Of a DNA stretch of 64,000 nt, positions 24,561-36,583 are shown piece by piece. The DNA lies in assembly GCF_051020765.1 (NCBI RefSeq), contig NC_134943.1, positions 2,542,001-2,606,000 on the forward strand, read 5' to 3'. The translations under genes and the position numbers were made by a program. The stretch is from Lasioglossum baleicum (Eukaryota; Arthropoda; Insecta; Hymenoptera; Halictidae). The notes below the pieces were generated by a model. That model had not been told where the DNA came from and made no database searches. It was given only the letters and a program-made list of their open reading frames with translations. Each line of letters begins with the position of its first letter. Positions within the stretch are counted from its first letter, which is position 1.

Positions 24561-25997
24561 AGACAGTCTCTCGAGAATTTCTGCGATTACATAGTCAGAC
24601 ATACTCCTATCATATCAACGTTCTCTTCAATGTCTACTCCGTTACACTTTTTACTTTTTTCATTTTTTTAAACTTTAAATATTTACCCATACCTCTAAGT
24701 GAGATGTATACAGCTGGGACTTTTAGCATTTCATAGTATATAGCTTTGGAAACTTTTATTATTGTAAGCTCTATACTAAGTGGTCTATATTGTTTGATTG
24801 CTAGAGTAAAACAAAAGTAAAATTATTAATTTTATCATTTTAGACACTAACAAATTTGGTGAATTTAATATTTATTGTATTATTATAATTATGATAGGGT
24901 TATATTTTTGTAGTTTCACATTTTCAGAATTTTTGCTGAACATTTTTGCATACTTTTTGGCCCATTCGCATTTTGATGTTTAATATAAGCAAGTTATTAA
25001 AATTCAAAGTAGCTCTGACAAGAATATTTATGAAATAATTGTAAGCAGACGAGTTAAACTTTTTTTTAAATATTTTTTGTTACGGTAAAGATGTTTCATG
25101 TTCAAAAATATAATCTTTATTTTTTATTATATGGTCGCGTAATAGAATTTTTAATTAAACTAAATTCAAGGCAAAAAGTCATTTGGTTCGTTGCAGCATT
25201 TTAATGAAAGCAAAATATCTTCAGAGGTTAAGTTAACCTAAAAGTAGGGCGACGTGTTTTCGTAAATTATCTAGTGGATTTTCTCTACAACATTTAACTT
25301 GAAAGCCCGATGAACGAGTATTGCTGCAATTTGTCATTTCTGCCATACATGTTGAAATTAACGTGATGAAAAATGAGGGAAGTATTAGTGTATCGAGACC
25401 GCAAATAAACTGCTATGTTCACCACAAACTAATGCCGTGGGAGTTATTTGTATAATATTAGGTTGAGTACATGAAAATAGGTTGCAGTGTTTCATCGAAC
25501 ATTTTGTCATCATTATCATCGGATCGGTTATTTTACGTATATTGCTTGATCAGATAATATACTATATTCTAACTCCAATAGTATAATTATAAACAGAGGG
25601 TTTATCTGACCGCACCAGCCTTTAATTAACTAACCTTATTGTCGATGTAAAAGATGTTTTTAGTAGTGAGAAAATTTAAACTTGCTTAAACATTTCACAG
25701 TAAATGTATTGTTGTAAATTCATAATGTGTTTACTTGAAATGGGGTTAAGGGTTGAGTGAGTTACATGATGAAGTGGATATGTATTGGTTGACAGGTCAT
25801 TGGTAATTTTGGAAGGGAAACCAGGTGTGGCTGGTGTTTGATTGATTGTTTTCTACATTTTCTTATAACGTGAACACATGAGAATATAGGGTTGATGAAT
25901 TTATAGTGAATAAGCTTTAGCAAACTGATGCATGTTTTAATATTTTTACTCATTTCGAGTTATTAGCTCATTTTTTTAGTCACGTTAGTTTATAATA
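24561..25997. other. No gene seen; AT-rich; one mariner-like end
   Basis: AT-rich. TTAGGTTGAGTACATGAAAA at 25458, preceded by TA, looks like a mariner terminus, but no inverted partner is found before 25990. No recognisable reading frame. Confidence 0.5.
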
Positions 25998-26094
25998 TTA
26001 GGTTGGGGAGAAAGTTTCTTCGAATTTTAATGCAGAAGTGAGTCATGGTTTTCCCATATTTTAAATGAAGTTTATTAAATCAAGAATGTGCCGT

Positions 26095-26315
26095 TTGATC
26101 GACCGTCTTTTGCCATTTTTGAGGTAAAACCATAATCCCGTCACTGTAGAACTTCTGTGATTTCTGGGTGAAAAACTGTGACACGTTATTTTCGCAGGCC
26201 TCTTTTGAAGTCAACTTCACACCATTAAGAGAGTTCTGTAGAGACCTAAAGAAAGTGGTAGTCAGTTGGTGCAATATCAGGACTATACAGTGGGTGCATC
26301 AAAACTTTCTTTTCC
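26095..26315 (-). pseudogene. Mariner transposase, C-terminal remnant
   Basis: Read on the minus strand, the first segment is VLMHPLYSPDIAPTDYH, the conserved mariner segment holding the third catalytic aspartate (codon at 26276-26278). A one-base frameshift near 26250 separates it from FFRSLQNSLNG, and the frame continues through QKFYSDGIMVLPQKWQKTVD, the family C-terminus. Further upstream, up to about 26380, PHISLL can be read but stops follow it. In the family this enzyme cuts and inserts the transposon at TA. With the N-terminus missing and the frame broken, it cannot be active. Confidence 0.9.
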
Positions 26316-26382
26316 CTTTTAATTGTCTTATTAAGCTGAAATTAGTAAACTGATGTGCTTAAATTTTCGTGTTACGTTCACG

Positions 26383-26418
26383 TGTTAATTTTGTCATAAA
26401 TGCATAAAATCCGCAGTC
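26383..26418 (-). mobile_element. Family A MITE, single end
   Basis: TTGTCATAAATGCATAAAAT and then CCGCAGTC, followed by TAGTAATTAC, is the right terminus of family A. No left end is visible within 200 bp. It lies within the mariner remnant. Confidence 0.65.
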
Positions 26419-26549
26419 TAGTAATTACTCTTTGATATGTCACCTTTCAGACGCACTCAAGTAATGCCAGATCCGATTAATATTAACAGAGTTATGACAT
26501 GGTAATTCCATCTATCGGGAGAATATGAAAAAACTTTTTCCCCAACCAA

Positions 26550-28878
26550 TATTAGGTTTAGATAGGTATAACATGACCATGTAATAAAACTAGTTGGAGG
26601 AAAGAGCTTTACAACGAATGATTTGTTCATTAATAAAACCAGAACTGAAAATATGCAATAAATTACAAAGTTTAAAATATTGAAATTAATTGATTAATTA
26701 CACACACGTTCAGATAAAATTCTTTGGTATCATCATTAATCTAAACTATCCGGAAATTAATTTCAAATATTCAATTGATTACAGACGAAATGTAAAAACA
26801 CCTATCGCTTTGTAGATTATTTAATCAAAATCGCATTCGGCCACGCCGACATCAATTGCGCATTAATCTCATCAAGGCATCGCTCAATTACATTATGATA
26901 TGCCTTTTATCAGACCGGTACAGTGCGCGTAAGTATTATAATATCAGCGTAAAATGATTTCCGTTTCACGTGCTCACTTATTGACATTTCCATATTAATA
27001 ATTACGCGGATGCCGAACAATAGTGGGTTGCTGCATTACGTTGAATTCGGTTGAATCTCATCTAATAAAGGTTGGCATTTGTACAAATTAATAGGCCCCA
27101 GTGGGAAGCTTTATGGTGGAAAGGACACCATGCGTCTTCTCTCTGGTTGTCGACTGTACGGGGGAATTCAAGGCGACTGTCTGCAATAATCAAGACTAAC
27201 AGCTTCGGCTGATCCTTCAAGCTTCTTCGTCAGCATCCTCGCGTACCACTCTGACCACTTTATATCTCAATTTATATCACAATAACGTCACTTTCACGCG
27301 ACACGTATATATATACAGTATATAACATTTATTTTCTTTCTCTCTCGCACTCTCACCGATATTCCTATTTTTTAAGAAAGAAAGCTGGCTCTGCAGCCTC
27401 AATGAATTCTACTTCATGATGCGTATCGGAATGTCCAACGCGAGCCGCATTAGCCGCAGAACGAAGTATTTTGCTGAACACGACGCCCTTGGGAGGAATG
27501 CGAATCGTTCGAACAACTACTGCTACAGAGAGTCTTGTTTAGAGCCGTATAAAACAGTCCGACTATTAGCTAGGGAAATATAAACAAGATATACGCTGTT
27601 ACAGCCCTGAGTGGAAAACGAACAATTTTCCTTTTCAGGGGTATTAAGTCGCCGCTGCAAATTGTGGATTATGCAGGCATTGTATCAGAAAACTGATTCA
27701 GAAATGATTGCACTAAGCTTAAGATAATAAGCCAACTTCATGTTCCTCAAAATCTACTACAGCTATTATTTTCGAATTTTTAGATAGTTTCTTAGAATTA
27801 TATTTTCTATCTTGACATATATATTGAAGCAATTAATTTTTGATAGTATTTATAAATTGCGAGATGAAAATATGTAATACTAAATCTTTTCATTTTCTGT
27901 TGCGCAGATTTTAAAGTTAATAAATTTTGGAACAGTGTTACTTTTTTCGAGAATTGCTTGACACTGGAGAGATTCTAATGTCAATCCGTCACTTATTACA
28001 ATAATCTGGTGCTCCGAATCCAGGTAGTGAAAACCAGAGGGACCCCGACTTAAAATTTCCTACTTCGCGCAGGCAGTTATAAACGAAAGGCTTTATGCAC
28101 AAAGTCCCGAAGTACTATTAAATTAAACGGTACTTAAGAACTTCCTGCATAAAACCTTGTAACTGCCCACCTCAATTAATAGACACGCGTTTGAAATCGT
28201 TCTGTTAAGCCGTCTCCCTTCGCAGACGTAAAACACAGTTACTATATCTTCAGTTTTTGCTATCGTTGAGTTAAACCTGTATCGATCATGCCCGCAAATA
28301 GGCTTGACTGAGTTACTTTTACCACCTTATTTAGTATTATAGTAGATTTAACGAGACTGAACCATGTCGCTCCGTTTTCTGACTCGCTTGTAACGAAAGC
28401 ACACAAGTTTGAAAAACTTTCCGGTTATTGGCGGTATAAACTTTTTAAGCAAGACATTTAAAAGTTCGTTCCGCCATCAAAAAGATTTTTTTCTTTTAGT
28501 AGTAATGTCTGTGACACTTAATGAGAACATAAGTTTAACGAAAATTAAGTAACGTGATTATAAAATGTATAATTGCAATTATAGCAGTAACAGTATCAAA
28601 TCACTGTAGTCACTAATGTAATTCAACTATAATTGAACTATAAATATTGCTCGATTATCAGGATAAAGCAAAAATGGAATTGTTAAAAAATGTTGTCATC
28701 TCAAACAGTGATCAATTTTCTGAATTTATCACTGATAATTTGACTATTATACTTATGATAATTTGACGAATATTTCAGTCGAATATTTCATATATCATCA
28801 TATCTATCTTCTACAATCTTTCTCGAAATTCTAAATCGTGAAAAAAAGTTTATAACAATTTAAAAAAGTTATTCTACT
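26550..28878. other. No gene seen
   Basis: AT-rich sequence with a more balanced portion near 27100-27550. No frame longer than about 60 codons, no recognised repeat and no RNA gene. Confidence 0.55.
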
Positions 28879-28912
28879 GTAAAGGGTGTACAAATATTCA
28901 TTCACCGTATGC
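28879..28912 (+). mobile_element. Family B (Tc1-like) terminus, fragment
   Basis: CTGTAAAGGGTGTACAAATA, then TTCATTCACCG, resembles the CAGTGGGTGTACAAAATATT and CGTACACC terminus at 30880. The internal sequence does not continue the match. Probably a degraded solo end. Confidence 0.35.
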
Positions 28913-30330
28913 ATTGCACGGTATATCGACATTAAAAACGTTAACGGTAACGCACAGACCAAAAAAAGCGCAACAAAAATGAACGCATTGTGTTAATCAT
29001 TTCATCGTTGTTTGAGGAAAAAATTTAATTTTCGTTTGTCAACTTCGCAGAATGTTTTGATCGAAACAGATGGTGGTCGATGATAGTGAGTCCCGCTGAT
29101 TAAAAGCTGCGTATTTTCGCGCCTATTCACGAATCACCGTGCCCGTTAATGGGATTGGAAACAGTGAGTGACGCCGAGCGGGGTGTGAGATCGGTTCAGT
29201 CGTTCGTCTGTTCTCTCATGGTTCCGCTCCGGCCCGGCCCCGGCGTACATTTTCAATTTTGCGCCCCGGATTTTAATACCTCGGACGGGGCTTTTCAAAA
29301 CCTGCCTTTTGTCGCTGCAAGTGACGAGAACTTATTTCAGCAAAAAGTCACTGTCTCGGAAATAACTGAAAGACCATCAAACAAGCTCCCAACGACGGGG
29401 AAACCAGTTGCCTACGACCGCTTCGCCGGTCCGAGGGGAAACCTCCAATAATATATAGATCAGGAATCAGCAAATGGAACGAAAAGTTGTCCGAGTATCT
29501 TTGACCGAATAAATTACTGTGTTGAACGGTTCGATGAGGAACCGATTTCCCGGATAGAGAATCTGTCTCCGTAGACTCCTCCGTCTCAATTTCGCGATCG
29601 ATAAACGTAGCATCTTCATGAAAAATTAAAATGCCGTATAGCAAATGCAAGCATAATTATCCTTCTCTCTTTAACACTAGAATTATCTACATTTTCGATT
29701 CTCAAAAAATTATTTAATTTGTGATAATTTCTTTAAAAAAAATAGTACAAACATAAGTCTGGACTCATTTTGAAGCTTGAAGCCTCTACTTTTGCAAAGC
29801 AGTGCTCATTTTTTTCTAAGATATTTTCACATGATGTAGTAAATGTAGTAGGTGGGAAACAAAAAACTGCAAAAATTTTTCTCGCAAAGGAAACTAGCAT
29901 AGATTTGAAGACTGAAAACTCTCTTCACAAAGACTCCTTAAAAATCCATGTACGATTTTTTTTTCACTCTTTTATGAATAAATTGTTTTATTCATTTATG
30001 TTATATAACAAACATCACTAAATATTCAAACTATTGTACTTTTCTGAATTAACTTTTATGCATTCATGACAGAAATGAGTAGATCAAAGTCAACAATAAA
30101 TTTCAAGGTGTAAGAGGCACCATAAATGGTATTTTTTCGTTTAATACAAATTATGTTAATTCACTAGACAGATCACCATAGCTCGTAAAGTACGATTTTG
30201 GAACTTTGAGACGGCTTAGGAACGTCCCTTGTCTTGCAGGGTTTACAACAGTCGATCGGTCAGCGAGAATTAACTGGAACATTTATATTCTTGACACGCA
30301 ATGTTTATTTGCCTCGGTGTGCGTCGCCGC
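28913..30330. other. No gene seen
   Basis: A GC-richer patch at 29100-29450 carries a 100-codon plus-strand frame (29149-29451), with an opposing frame at 29348-29650; neither is recognised. TTAACACTAG at 29671 resembles a piggyBac-type end, but no partner is seen. ATGCATTCATGACAGAAATG at 30059 echoes the inside of family A MITEs. Confidence 0.5.
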
Positions 30331-30347
30331 GTGTGTGTGTGTGTGTG
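30331..30347. repeat. (GT)n microsatellite
   Basis: A run of eight and a half GT units in a GC-balanced stretch. Alternating purine-pyrimidine tracts can adopt Z-DNA. Confidence 0.9.
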
Positions 30348-30879
30348 AACGTATATGTACGGTGTGCGCGTGTGGTTGGGTTCGTGTGCAGCCCTTTACC
30401 GGTGGGCATTAAGCTGTTCGGATTAGGCTGCCCTACGAGGAGAAACTTGCTCCGCAAGATTAACCTATTCCGGAGCTTTATAGAAACTCCGCGCAACCTG
30501 GATTACCGCAGCCACCGAAATCTCACTTGCCAGTACACCACTGCCCGCTACGGATACGTAGAATCCCAAACAGATGTTTCCATTTACGCCCTTCTTTGTT
30601 ACAAACGATCAGATCTGAACAGCTCTCTCATGAATCGCACCGTATCAAGGCAATCGACTTGAATGCATTGTGCACGCGCCAGCCAGTGGTTTATTCGAGA
30701 AATTTTTCCCTTCTCTTTGACACCCAAAACATAGAGTAGTACAACTGACTCGTTTTTGATGCCTTACAAAAATTATCGTGATCACCTATTATTATTATTT
30801 CATACTTAACCATTTGTACTCGGAGCTATTTTAACTCGAAAATTAAACATTTCTTCTGTCCTAGAATAATTCCATTCTA
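30348..30879. other. No gene seen
   Basis: The plus frame from 30234 to 30662 (142 codons) crosses the GT repeat and has no recognised domain. The rest is AT-rich. Confidence 0.5.
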
Positions 30880-31100
30880 CAGTGGGTGTACAAAATATTC
30901 GTACACCTTTAAAAAATGAATAGCTTTTTCAAAATTGGACCCAACAGCTTCAGTTTTTTTGAGACGTTTTGAGTGTAAATATTTTTTGTTTAATTGCTAT
31001 TGGTCGCAATTGCGTAGGCAAAAGGTCATGATTTTTAAATTCTTTATCTACGCGCCTGTAATTAAAGTTTGTGAAACATGTATTTTATAAATCTAAGTAA
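30880..31100 (+). mobile_element. Family B (Tc1-like) element, 5' portion
   Basis: It begins CAGTGGGTGTACAAAATATT and then CGTACACC, preceded by TA. The terminus contains an internal palindrome, GGTGTAC...GTACACC. It is followed by TCAAAATTGGACCC, CAGCTT, GAGACGTTT and AAAGGTCA, all found in the same order at 60942-61110. The two copies establish a dispersed family. No opposite terminus is identified, and no transposase belonging to this terminus is certain. The CAGTG... end and TA flank suggest the Tc1/mariner superfamily. Confidence 0.6.
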
Positions 31101-31272
31101 GTTATATACATGTACAAAGTCTCATTGAAATCGGATGACACATAAAAAAGCTATGGGTATTGTAAGATATAAAAATCTTTGAATTTTTAGGGTTTGTGAT
31201 TCATTTAAATCGCAGATTTTTACAATTTTTAGATTGTGAAAGTTGAATTAAAATGTGTACAAATGTACAACT

Positions 31273-31353
31273 TTGGACAACTTTATGCCACCTTTCGGGT
31301 AGTTTCACTATCCCACTCCTGACAAAGTTTGCAGATTTTTGAGCGAAAAACTC
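31273..31353 (-). pseudogene. Mariner transposase, C-terminal fragment
   Basis: The minus strand reads EFFAQKSANFVRSGIVKLPE and then RWHKVVQ, the conserved end of mariner transposases (FF..K...FY..GI..LP.RW.KV). Compared with the copy at 26.1 kb, it differs at many residues and probably comes from another lineage. The rest of the enzyme is absent, as are TTAGGTTG-type ends. It lies about 170 bp beyond the recognisable family B sequence, so it may be part of the same composite remnant or a separate insertion. Confidence 0.8.
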
Positions 31354-31509
31354 CGCCGTGCGAAACAAACGAGGAAACTTTCTGGCCATCGTAATAATAT
31401 AACAAATTCATTGAGCATTTTTAGAACTTGTTTGCTCACAGCTGCGCTCTTCCCCAGTCTACTAACTAGTTCCTATTTTGGCAAACACTTTTACCAATTT
31501 ATGGTAGCT

Positions 31510-31830
31510 TTCGAAATCGTTACGTAATTATTGCTTTTGAAATCTGCGTTTTCTAATTGAGTAGCACTTAGTAATTATAACTTTCGAAGTCGTTTCATAA
31601 TTATTTTACACTAATTCGAATTGATCGATAATTCGATTTGATCATTGTAGTTTTCGATATTGTTTCATGATTGGTTTGAAAAGCTACGTTTTCTAATTTC
31701 GTAGAACTTGGTAATTGTAGTTGCAAAATCGTTTCATAATTATTTAAAACCAATTCTAATTGAGTGAAACTCGATCATTGCAGCTTGTAGAATGGTTTCA
31801 TAATTATTGGTTTGGAAAGCTAGTCTAATA
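31510..31830. repeat. About 70-bp minisatellite, five diverged copies
   Basis: The motif CGTTTCATAATTATT (variants CGTTACGTAATTATT, TGTTTCATGATTGG, GGTTTCATAATTATT) starts at about 31518, 31591, 31661, 31730 and 31793, giving spacings of 63-73 bp. Alternate units are more alike, with TTTTCTAATT recurring about every 140-150 bp, which suggests a two-unit higher-order repeat. No frame persists through it. Confidence 0.8.
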
Positions 31831-33384
31831 TAATGGAGTAAATCGGGGTACATGTGAAAAGAAAGATTAGGGTTGACGCGTATCGATACCGCTCGCACAG
31901 CTATCCATCAACGCAAAAGCTCGAAAATGTTTAGATCAAAGGAGATCAATTACTTACGCTTTGCTTTCGGTAAATTTGTATTCGATGTAACTTGTTCATA
32001 TATTCATGATGTAGCACGTCACGTTCCATAGACGTCAAAGCATTCATGGGGTTTCCGAAATTTCATTGAATTTCTGGAGTCGGGAACGAATAGTTGAATG
32101 TGGAATGCTTGCGTGGAAGCGATATTGTTTTTGGCACATTATTCGGAAAGCAGAAATGGGAAACCGAGCATTTGTTACTTGCGGCTGAACGTAACATTTG
32201 TGAAACCTGTAATTTCAACTGTACGCACGTCTGGCTATGTATATTAGTGCAGAGGTGGAAAGGGATCACGTACAGAACGCATATTACACAACTACACGGT
32301 TAATATATCAGAGCATTCCTTCCCGAGCAATATGGTTCTTTTGTGTCTGTGTGTGATAAAGTTTGGTGATGCACAAACTATACGTTCCGCCTAAACATTG
32401 CTTTGCAACGCAAGTAAAAGTTGATTGCTTTTGAACTTCAACAATATATCATCAAAAATTGTCTGATTTATATAAAAATGTTCTACAAATCTTTTTAGGC
32501 TTGAATTTCCAAGATTGCAAAAGTAATACCACTCTACTTTTCACAAACGTAACATATTGAAGTTATAGACAATTCAAAACTCATTTCAAATTTTACATTT
32601 TGCAATCACTGAAATTAGAACGACGTTTTCGTAAAAAATTATTGTGATCATTTGTCTCTTTTCTCTCTGTGCTCGCTGAATGTCGTTAAGTGGACGGATT
32701 ACTAATAATTCATGTCGGTGGTAAAATGTTTGAATAAAATGCCATGCGATCCGGACCTGAAAATATCAAAATGCTACTCCATACAGAAAAAGGTTCCACG
32801 AAAATGTATTTAGCGAATGCTTACATATTCTCTTTTACGTGATTTTTCATTGTGCAACTAACTGTGGTTTAATAGTTGTGGGTTACTATCGTCGAAGTTC
32901 TACATGTATCCCATTCTACTTGCACACAATGGCACTCAAGAGTGCGTTGCGAAATGCAGAACAATCCCTCGTTTATGCACCCTTGAGGGTCATGTAGATT
33001 TAGGCATTAGTTTGTAAGAATCTCCATAATATCTCTTAGGTTATGCACGGTATGATACAGATGCAAATATTAATTTACAAATCAAGTTTTCGTCCTCGGA
33101 ACGTCATCCCAGTTAGACGGTGTCCTGATGTAATGACATGATTTTTCAATTTTTGCACCGGTTTTTCATTTACCATAACTAATCAGCGGATCATTATATA
33201 AATTAAATTATTACGACAAGTAAAATTTAAATAAAAATGAGTTGACAAAAGCACAAAATTCGCAATTTTTATAATCCATAGTATGCTGCATGAATAAATG
33301 CTTCAGCAATATTTCCGTCGAAATTAACATATTAGTACTCGTTATTTCTTCTGTTTTCACTGCCTCACGCGTTTACTCGTTTCT
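31831..33384. other. No gene seen
   Basis: AT-rich to balanced sequence. Opposed short frames lie around 32063-32303. Nothing recognisable. Confidence 0.55.
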
Positions 33385-33410
33385 GCAATAAATGCATTAA
33401 ATCTGCAGTC
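33385..33410 (-). mobile_element. Family A MITE, single end
   Basis: CAATAAATGCATTAAATCTG and then CAGTC, followed by TA, is the family A right terminus. Inside it, CTTCTGTTTTCAC resembles the matching inner region of other copies. The left end is not found. Confidence 0.5.
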
Positions 33411-36167
33411 TAATCGCAAAAGCAATCTTTAAAATTTATTGTTGCATGAATAATAATGGAGTAAATGGTTCAGCAATATGTCAGGGAGAATAAGGGAAAT
33501 AATATGCCAAGAACTGTCAAAGAGACGTTGCTATGCGTTCCCCGAGCAGACTGACTTGACTGTTGCGATCCAAAAGTTGTATCTTGGAATAACTTCGATC
33601 TGAAATAAGTTTTCTACGGGGACGGATCAATTTTGGAAACTTTCCGAAGAATAATGCAGAACAAGTGAGAGGAAGAATGCAATAGAACGAGAGGATCGAC
33701 AGTTCCCCACACGGTTGAAGAATATGAAACTAAAATATCAAGCTATGTGCCTGCTAACTCATGTTGTAGTCTATTGGAAAATATTTCAACGTTCGCAGCA
33801 GGTTACAAAGGAAAGCTATCGATAAATTGTTCATTTTCCGCAGAGTAACAATCTCGTCAACTTCCACTCCCGTGAAATAATCAAAGGCAATTCAGTCACC
33901 TATTTCCGTCAATATTTTAATGAAAAACTTTATAATAGAGAAAGATGCTCTTTTTCAAGATTATTTAATTGAAAAAATTGTTTCACTTACGCGCGATAAA
34001 CCGAGTCTCTCAAACGCATGTTTCCGACGTATTAGAACCAGGCGATTAACGAAATGTCATTCACTGTTTGCGAACAAAGCTCCGCGATATTACATTTTCG
34101 ACACTAATCGAAAAATTGTCCGGGAATATGGAGTTCGCTTTTTGCAGATACATTTTCCGAAATTATACGAGCAATTCAACGCAAAAAGCTCGTACACGCA
34201 TCCGATATAAAATTGTTTAAAACGAGTCGGTCGAATGATATTAATATCGCACTGCATACGTCCGACTTTCAGATCGAAACTTTCATTACGGACCGTAGTA
34301 ATACGAATTTTTGTTCATTAATCGAACCATGAACACGCGCATTAATACAACGTCACATAGAAATGGCCACCTTTTTACTGAAATACTTATTTTCAATTAT
34401 TCCTTTACAAATAACAAATACCGTTCCACTTTGTGTTTACTTTACACAACATTACCGAACAGTGTTTTAGAAACAGCGATTGGGTCGATATAAATCTTTA
34501 TCAAATGAAAAGTATTAGAATTTTTTAACTGGCTCGGACCAGTTGACACTGGATAACTAATCTTCCATAAAAATGCCGATTGGAGCATTTAAATCATGCG
34601 GTATCAGTTGATGCATCGAATGGTTCAATGACTAAATTCAATAAAAAATAAAACCGTTTCATTGGGTGTATCCTGCTTCTTTGAAAGGTAAAATGTTTTC
34701 TGTTGTTAAATAAAAAGGGACCAATTATACATATTTGCGATTTTATTTGGCGTCATAATTTCCACGCATTGTACTTTAATTATCTGAAGTTAATTGAACG
34801 AATAACTCTTCCAGTCCATTGTGTCATAGTATCCATATTGTGCACGATAATTATGACAACATTTTTGTCTCACTTTTACTTGTCACTTTATCTTTGCGAG
34901 TGTTCATAAAATTTTAATATTTTCTTTCTCACAAACAGAGTGTTAAAATAGGTCCGAGTGCAGAGAGGGTTAAAAATTTTCTAAAGTCGAAACAATTCAT
35001 TGAATAATCCAAAAACATATAAAATAAATATATTAATTAATTTCGCAGTAGTAAGGACTTAAAATAATAAAGTTGACAGTTTTAGTGTATAACACGCAGC
35101 ACAGGCTGGCCAGTATCGACTGAATACCACGTTTTCCTTGTAAAACCAATAAATGTCCTAATAGTCGGGGAAAGAGGCGCGCCAGAAATTTCGTGCACTT
35201 GTGTTTTCCGGAATCAACCGTTTCATGGAGGAAGGACCAGCTTAAAGATAACCTCGAGCATACACGAACACCAAATGGAAGTAAGGTCGGTTTAGGAACG
35301 ATAATTGGCGCGAAGGCGAACGTCCCATCCCTTTCCGTCGCGCCTCCCGACAGAATTTCGTAGACTAGGGACGAAATTTGATTTGCAAATTCAGTTGAAT
35401 CCCCTTCGCCTCCTCGATTCCTAGTCATCCCTTCTTTCACGGTGGTAACCGCGCAGGATATACGCACGCTCCGTGATGTTGTCCTGCAGGACGCCCTCTG
35501 GGCCCCGTGGGAGACGAGGCCGAGAAAAGACGCGTCGCATGAATTTTAATTTCACTTCGCCTCGTCGCCAAGCGCGATGCACTTGGGACAACGTAACGAG
35601 CAGCTAAAGTTTTTTGAGGAAAAATTAAAAGTTTCGCCCACGTTCATCGTGTCCACCCTCAACCCCATCCTCCCCACCTCTACCCCCCCCTCTCCAGGTT
35701 TCTTTACCCACCTTTCCTTCGGCTGACAAGCTGCACTCGTGAGCCAGAAACGTACTTCGCCACGACCGAAACCGTGCCGTACCGTAACGTCTAGTAAAGT
35801 AATTAAGCTGGCCGAGTTGTTGAGACCGAGTAACTTCAGATGGAAGTTGATTTATTTTCTCTGTGTGTTGGGATGTATTCGTTGTCCGATCGCGAACGCG
35901 ACGTCTCCTTCGAAACGATGTCGTCAATGACGCTGATTCCGTTAATGGCGGGATTGAATCTGCCGCTGTTCAACTTTAAGAAACTCGTGTAATGGTCGCG
36001 ATGGATCCTGATAATGTTTCGTTACGTACTGTTCCATTACGATGCTGGCGGTTTATGAAAATGTTGAAAGTTTGTGTATAACATTTAGACAACTTCGAAA
36101 TATTCCTATGTAACTCAACATTGCAATTAAATTTCTTGACACGCTCCGTAGCTTTAAATTGTCTCTC
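33411..36167. other. No gene seen
   Basis: AT-rich to 35080, then GC-richer at 35090-35960. The latter holds a 144-codon minus frame (35033-35467) and opposed frames at 35625-35930, none recognised. A C-rich polypyrimidine stretch lies at 35651-35698. The 96-codon plus frame at 33920-34210 also shows no known domain. Confidence 0.5.
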
Positions 36168-36360
36168 GACTGTGGATCTTTGCGCAAAATAAATATTTTC
36201 AATTGCAATGAACGGGATTGAAATAGAAATTTCCTTTCTTAATCATATTAATGGGTTGGAATTAATATAACAGTATTTTTTCAAGCACTCCTAATGTGTT
36301 TACTATTTTGTGTTTCACCTATATATTCACTTTTGTCATAAATACATTACATTCGTAGTC
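36168..36360. mobile_element. Family A MITE, 193 bp, diverged
   Basis: The left end is GACTGTGGATCTTTGCGCA and the right end is ATACATTACATTCGTAGTC, followed by TA. The length matches the other two complete copies (194 and 193 bp). The left flank is TC instead of TA, and both ends carry substitutions, so this copy is older than the one at 55518. Confidence 0.7.
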
Positions 36361-36439
36361 TATACAACTATATTTTTTCCTATGGTGATAGAAGCGATAT
36401 CGATAGAATATGATATGTTTGCATCATCTGAAACAAACG

Positions 36440-36583
36440 AGGACTATATAAAAATTTCTTTCATTTTTCAATAATGTTCATGAGCTGCAACTAACACATT
36501 AATGTTCTTCAATTGTTTAAATCTGTCTACTGTTTTAAATTGCAACTACTCGCCTGTATCATAAATGCATAAAATCCGCAATC
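36440..36583 (-). mobile_element. Family A MITE, 5'-truncated copy
   Basis: It ends ATAAATGCATAAAATCCG and then CAATC, followed by TAGTAATAAC. The inner sequence ACACATTAATGTTC...CTACTGTTTTAAATTG resembles the copy at 36168-36360. The left end is missing, so the start coordinate is approximate. Two copies of the same family therefore lie about 200 bp apart. Confidence 0.55.

Larger units (their letters stand above)
25998..26549 (-). mobile_element. Internally deleted mariner-like transposon, 552 bp
   Basis: The termini are TTAGGTTGGGGAGAAAG at the left and CTTTTTCCCCAACCAA at the right, each flanked by TA (25996-25997 and 26550-26551). It encodes, on the minus strand, the C-terminal part of a mariner transposase, so the transposon 5' end is at the right. 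A full-length mariner is about 1.3 kb; the N-terminal DNA-binding half and the first two catalytic aspartates are absent. A family A MITE end (26383-26418) lies inside, which may be a nested and partly deleted insertion. Confidence 0.85.

Noticed and set aside
25458..25490. TTAGGTTGAG mariner-like end
   Set aside because: No matching inverted end within 500 bp. Mentioned in a region note only and not called as an element.
29671..29690. TTAACACTAG resembling a piggyBac-type terminus
   Set aside because: No inverted partner or second TTAA was found in the next few hundred bases.
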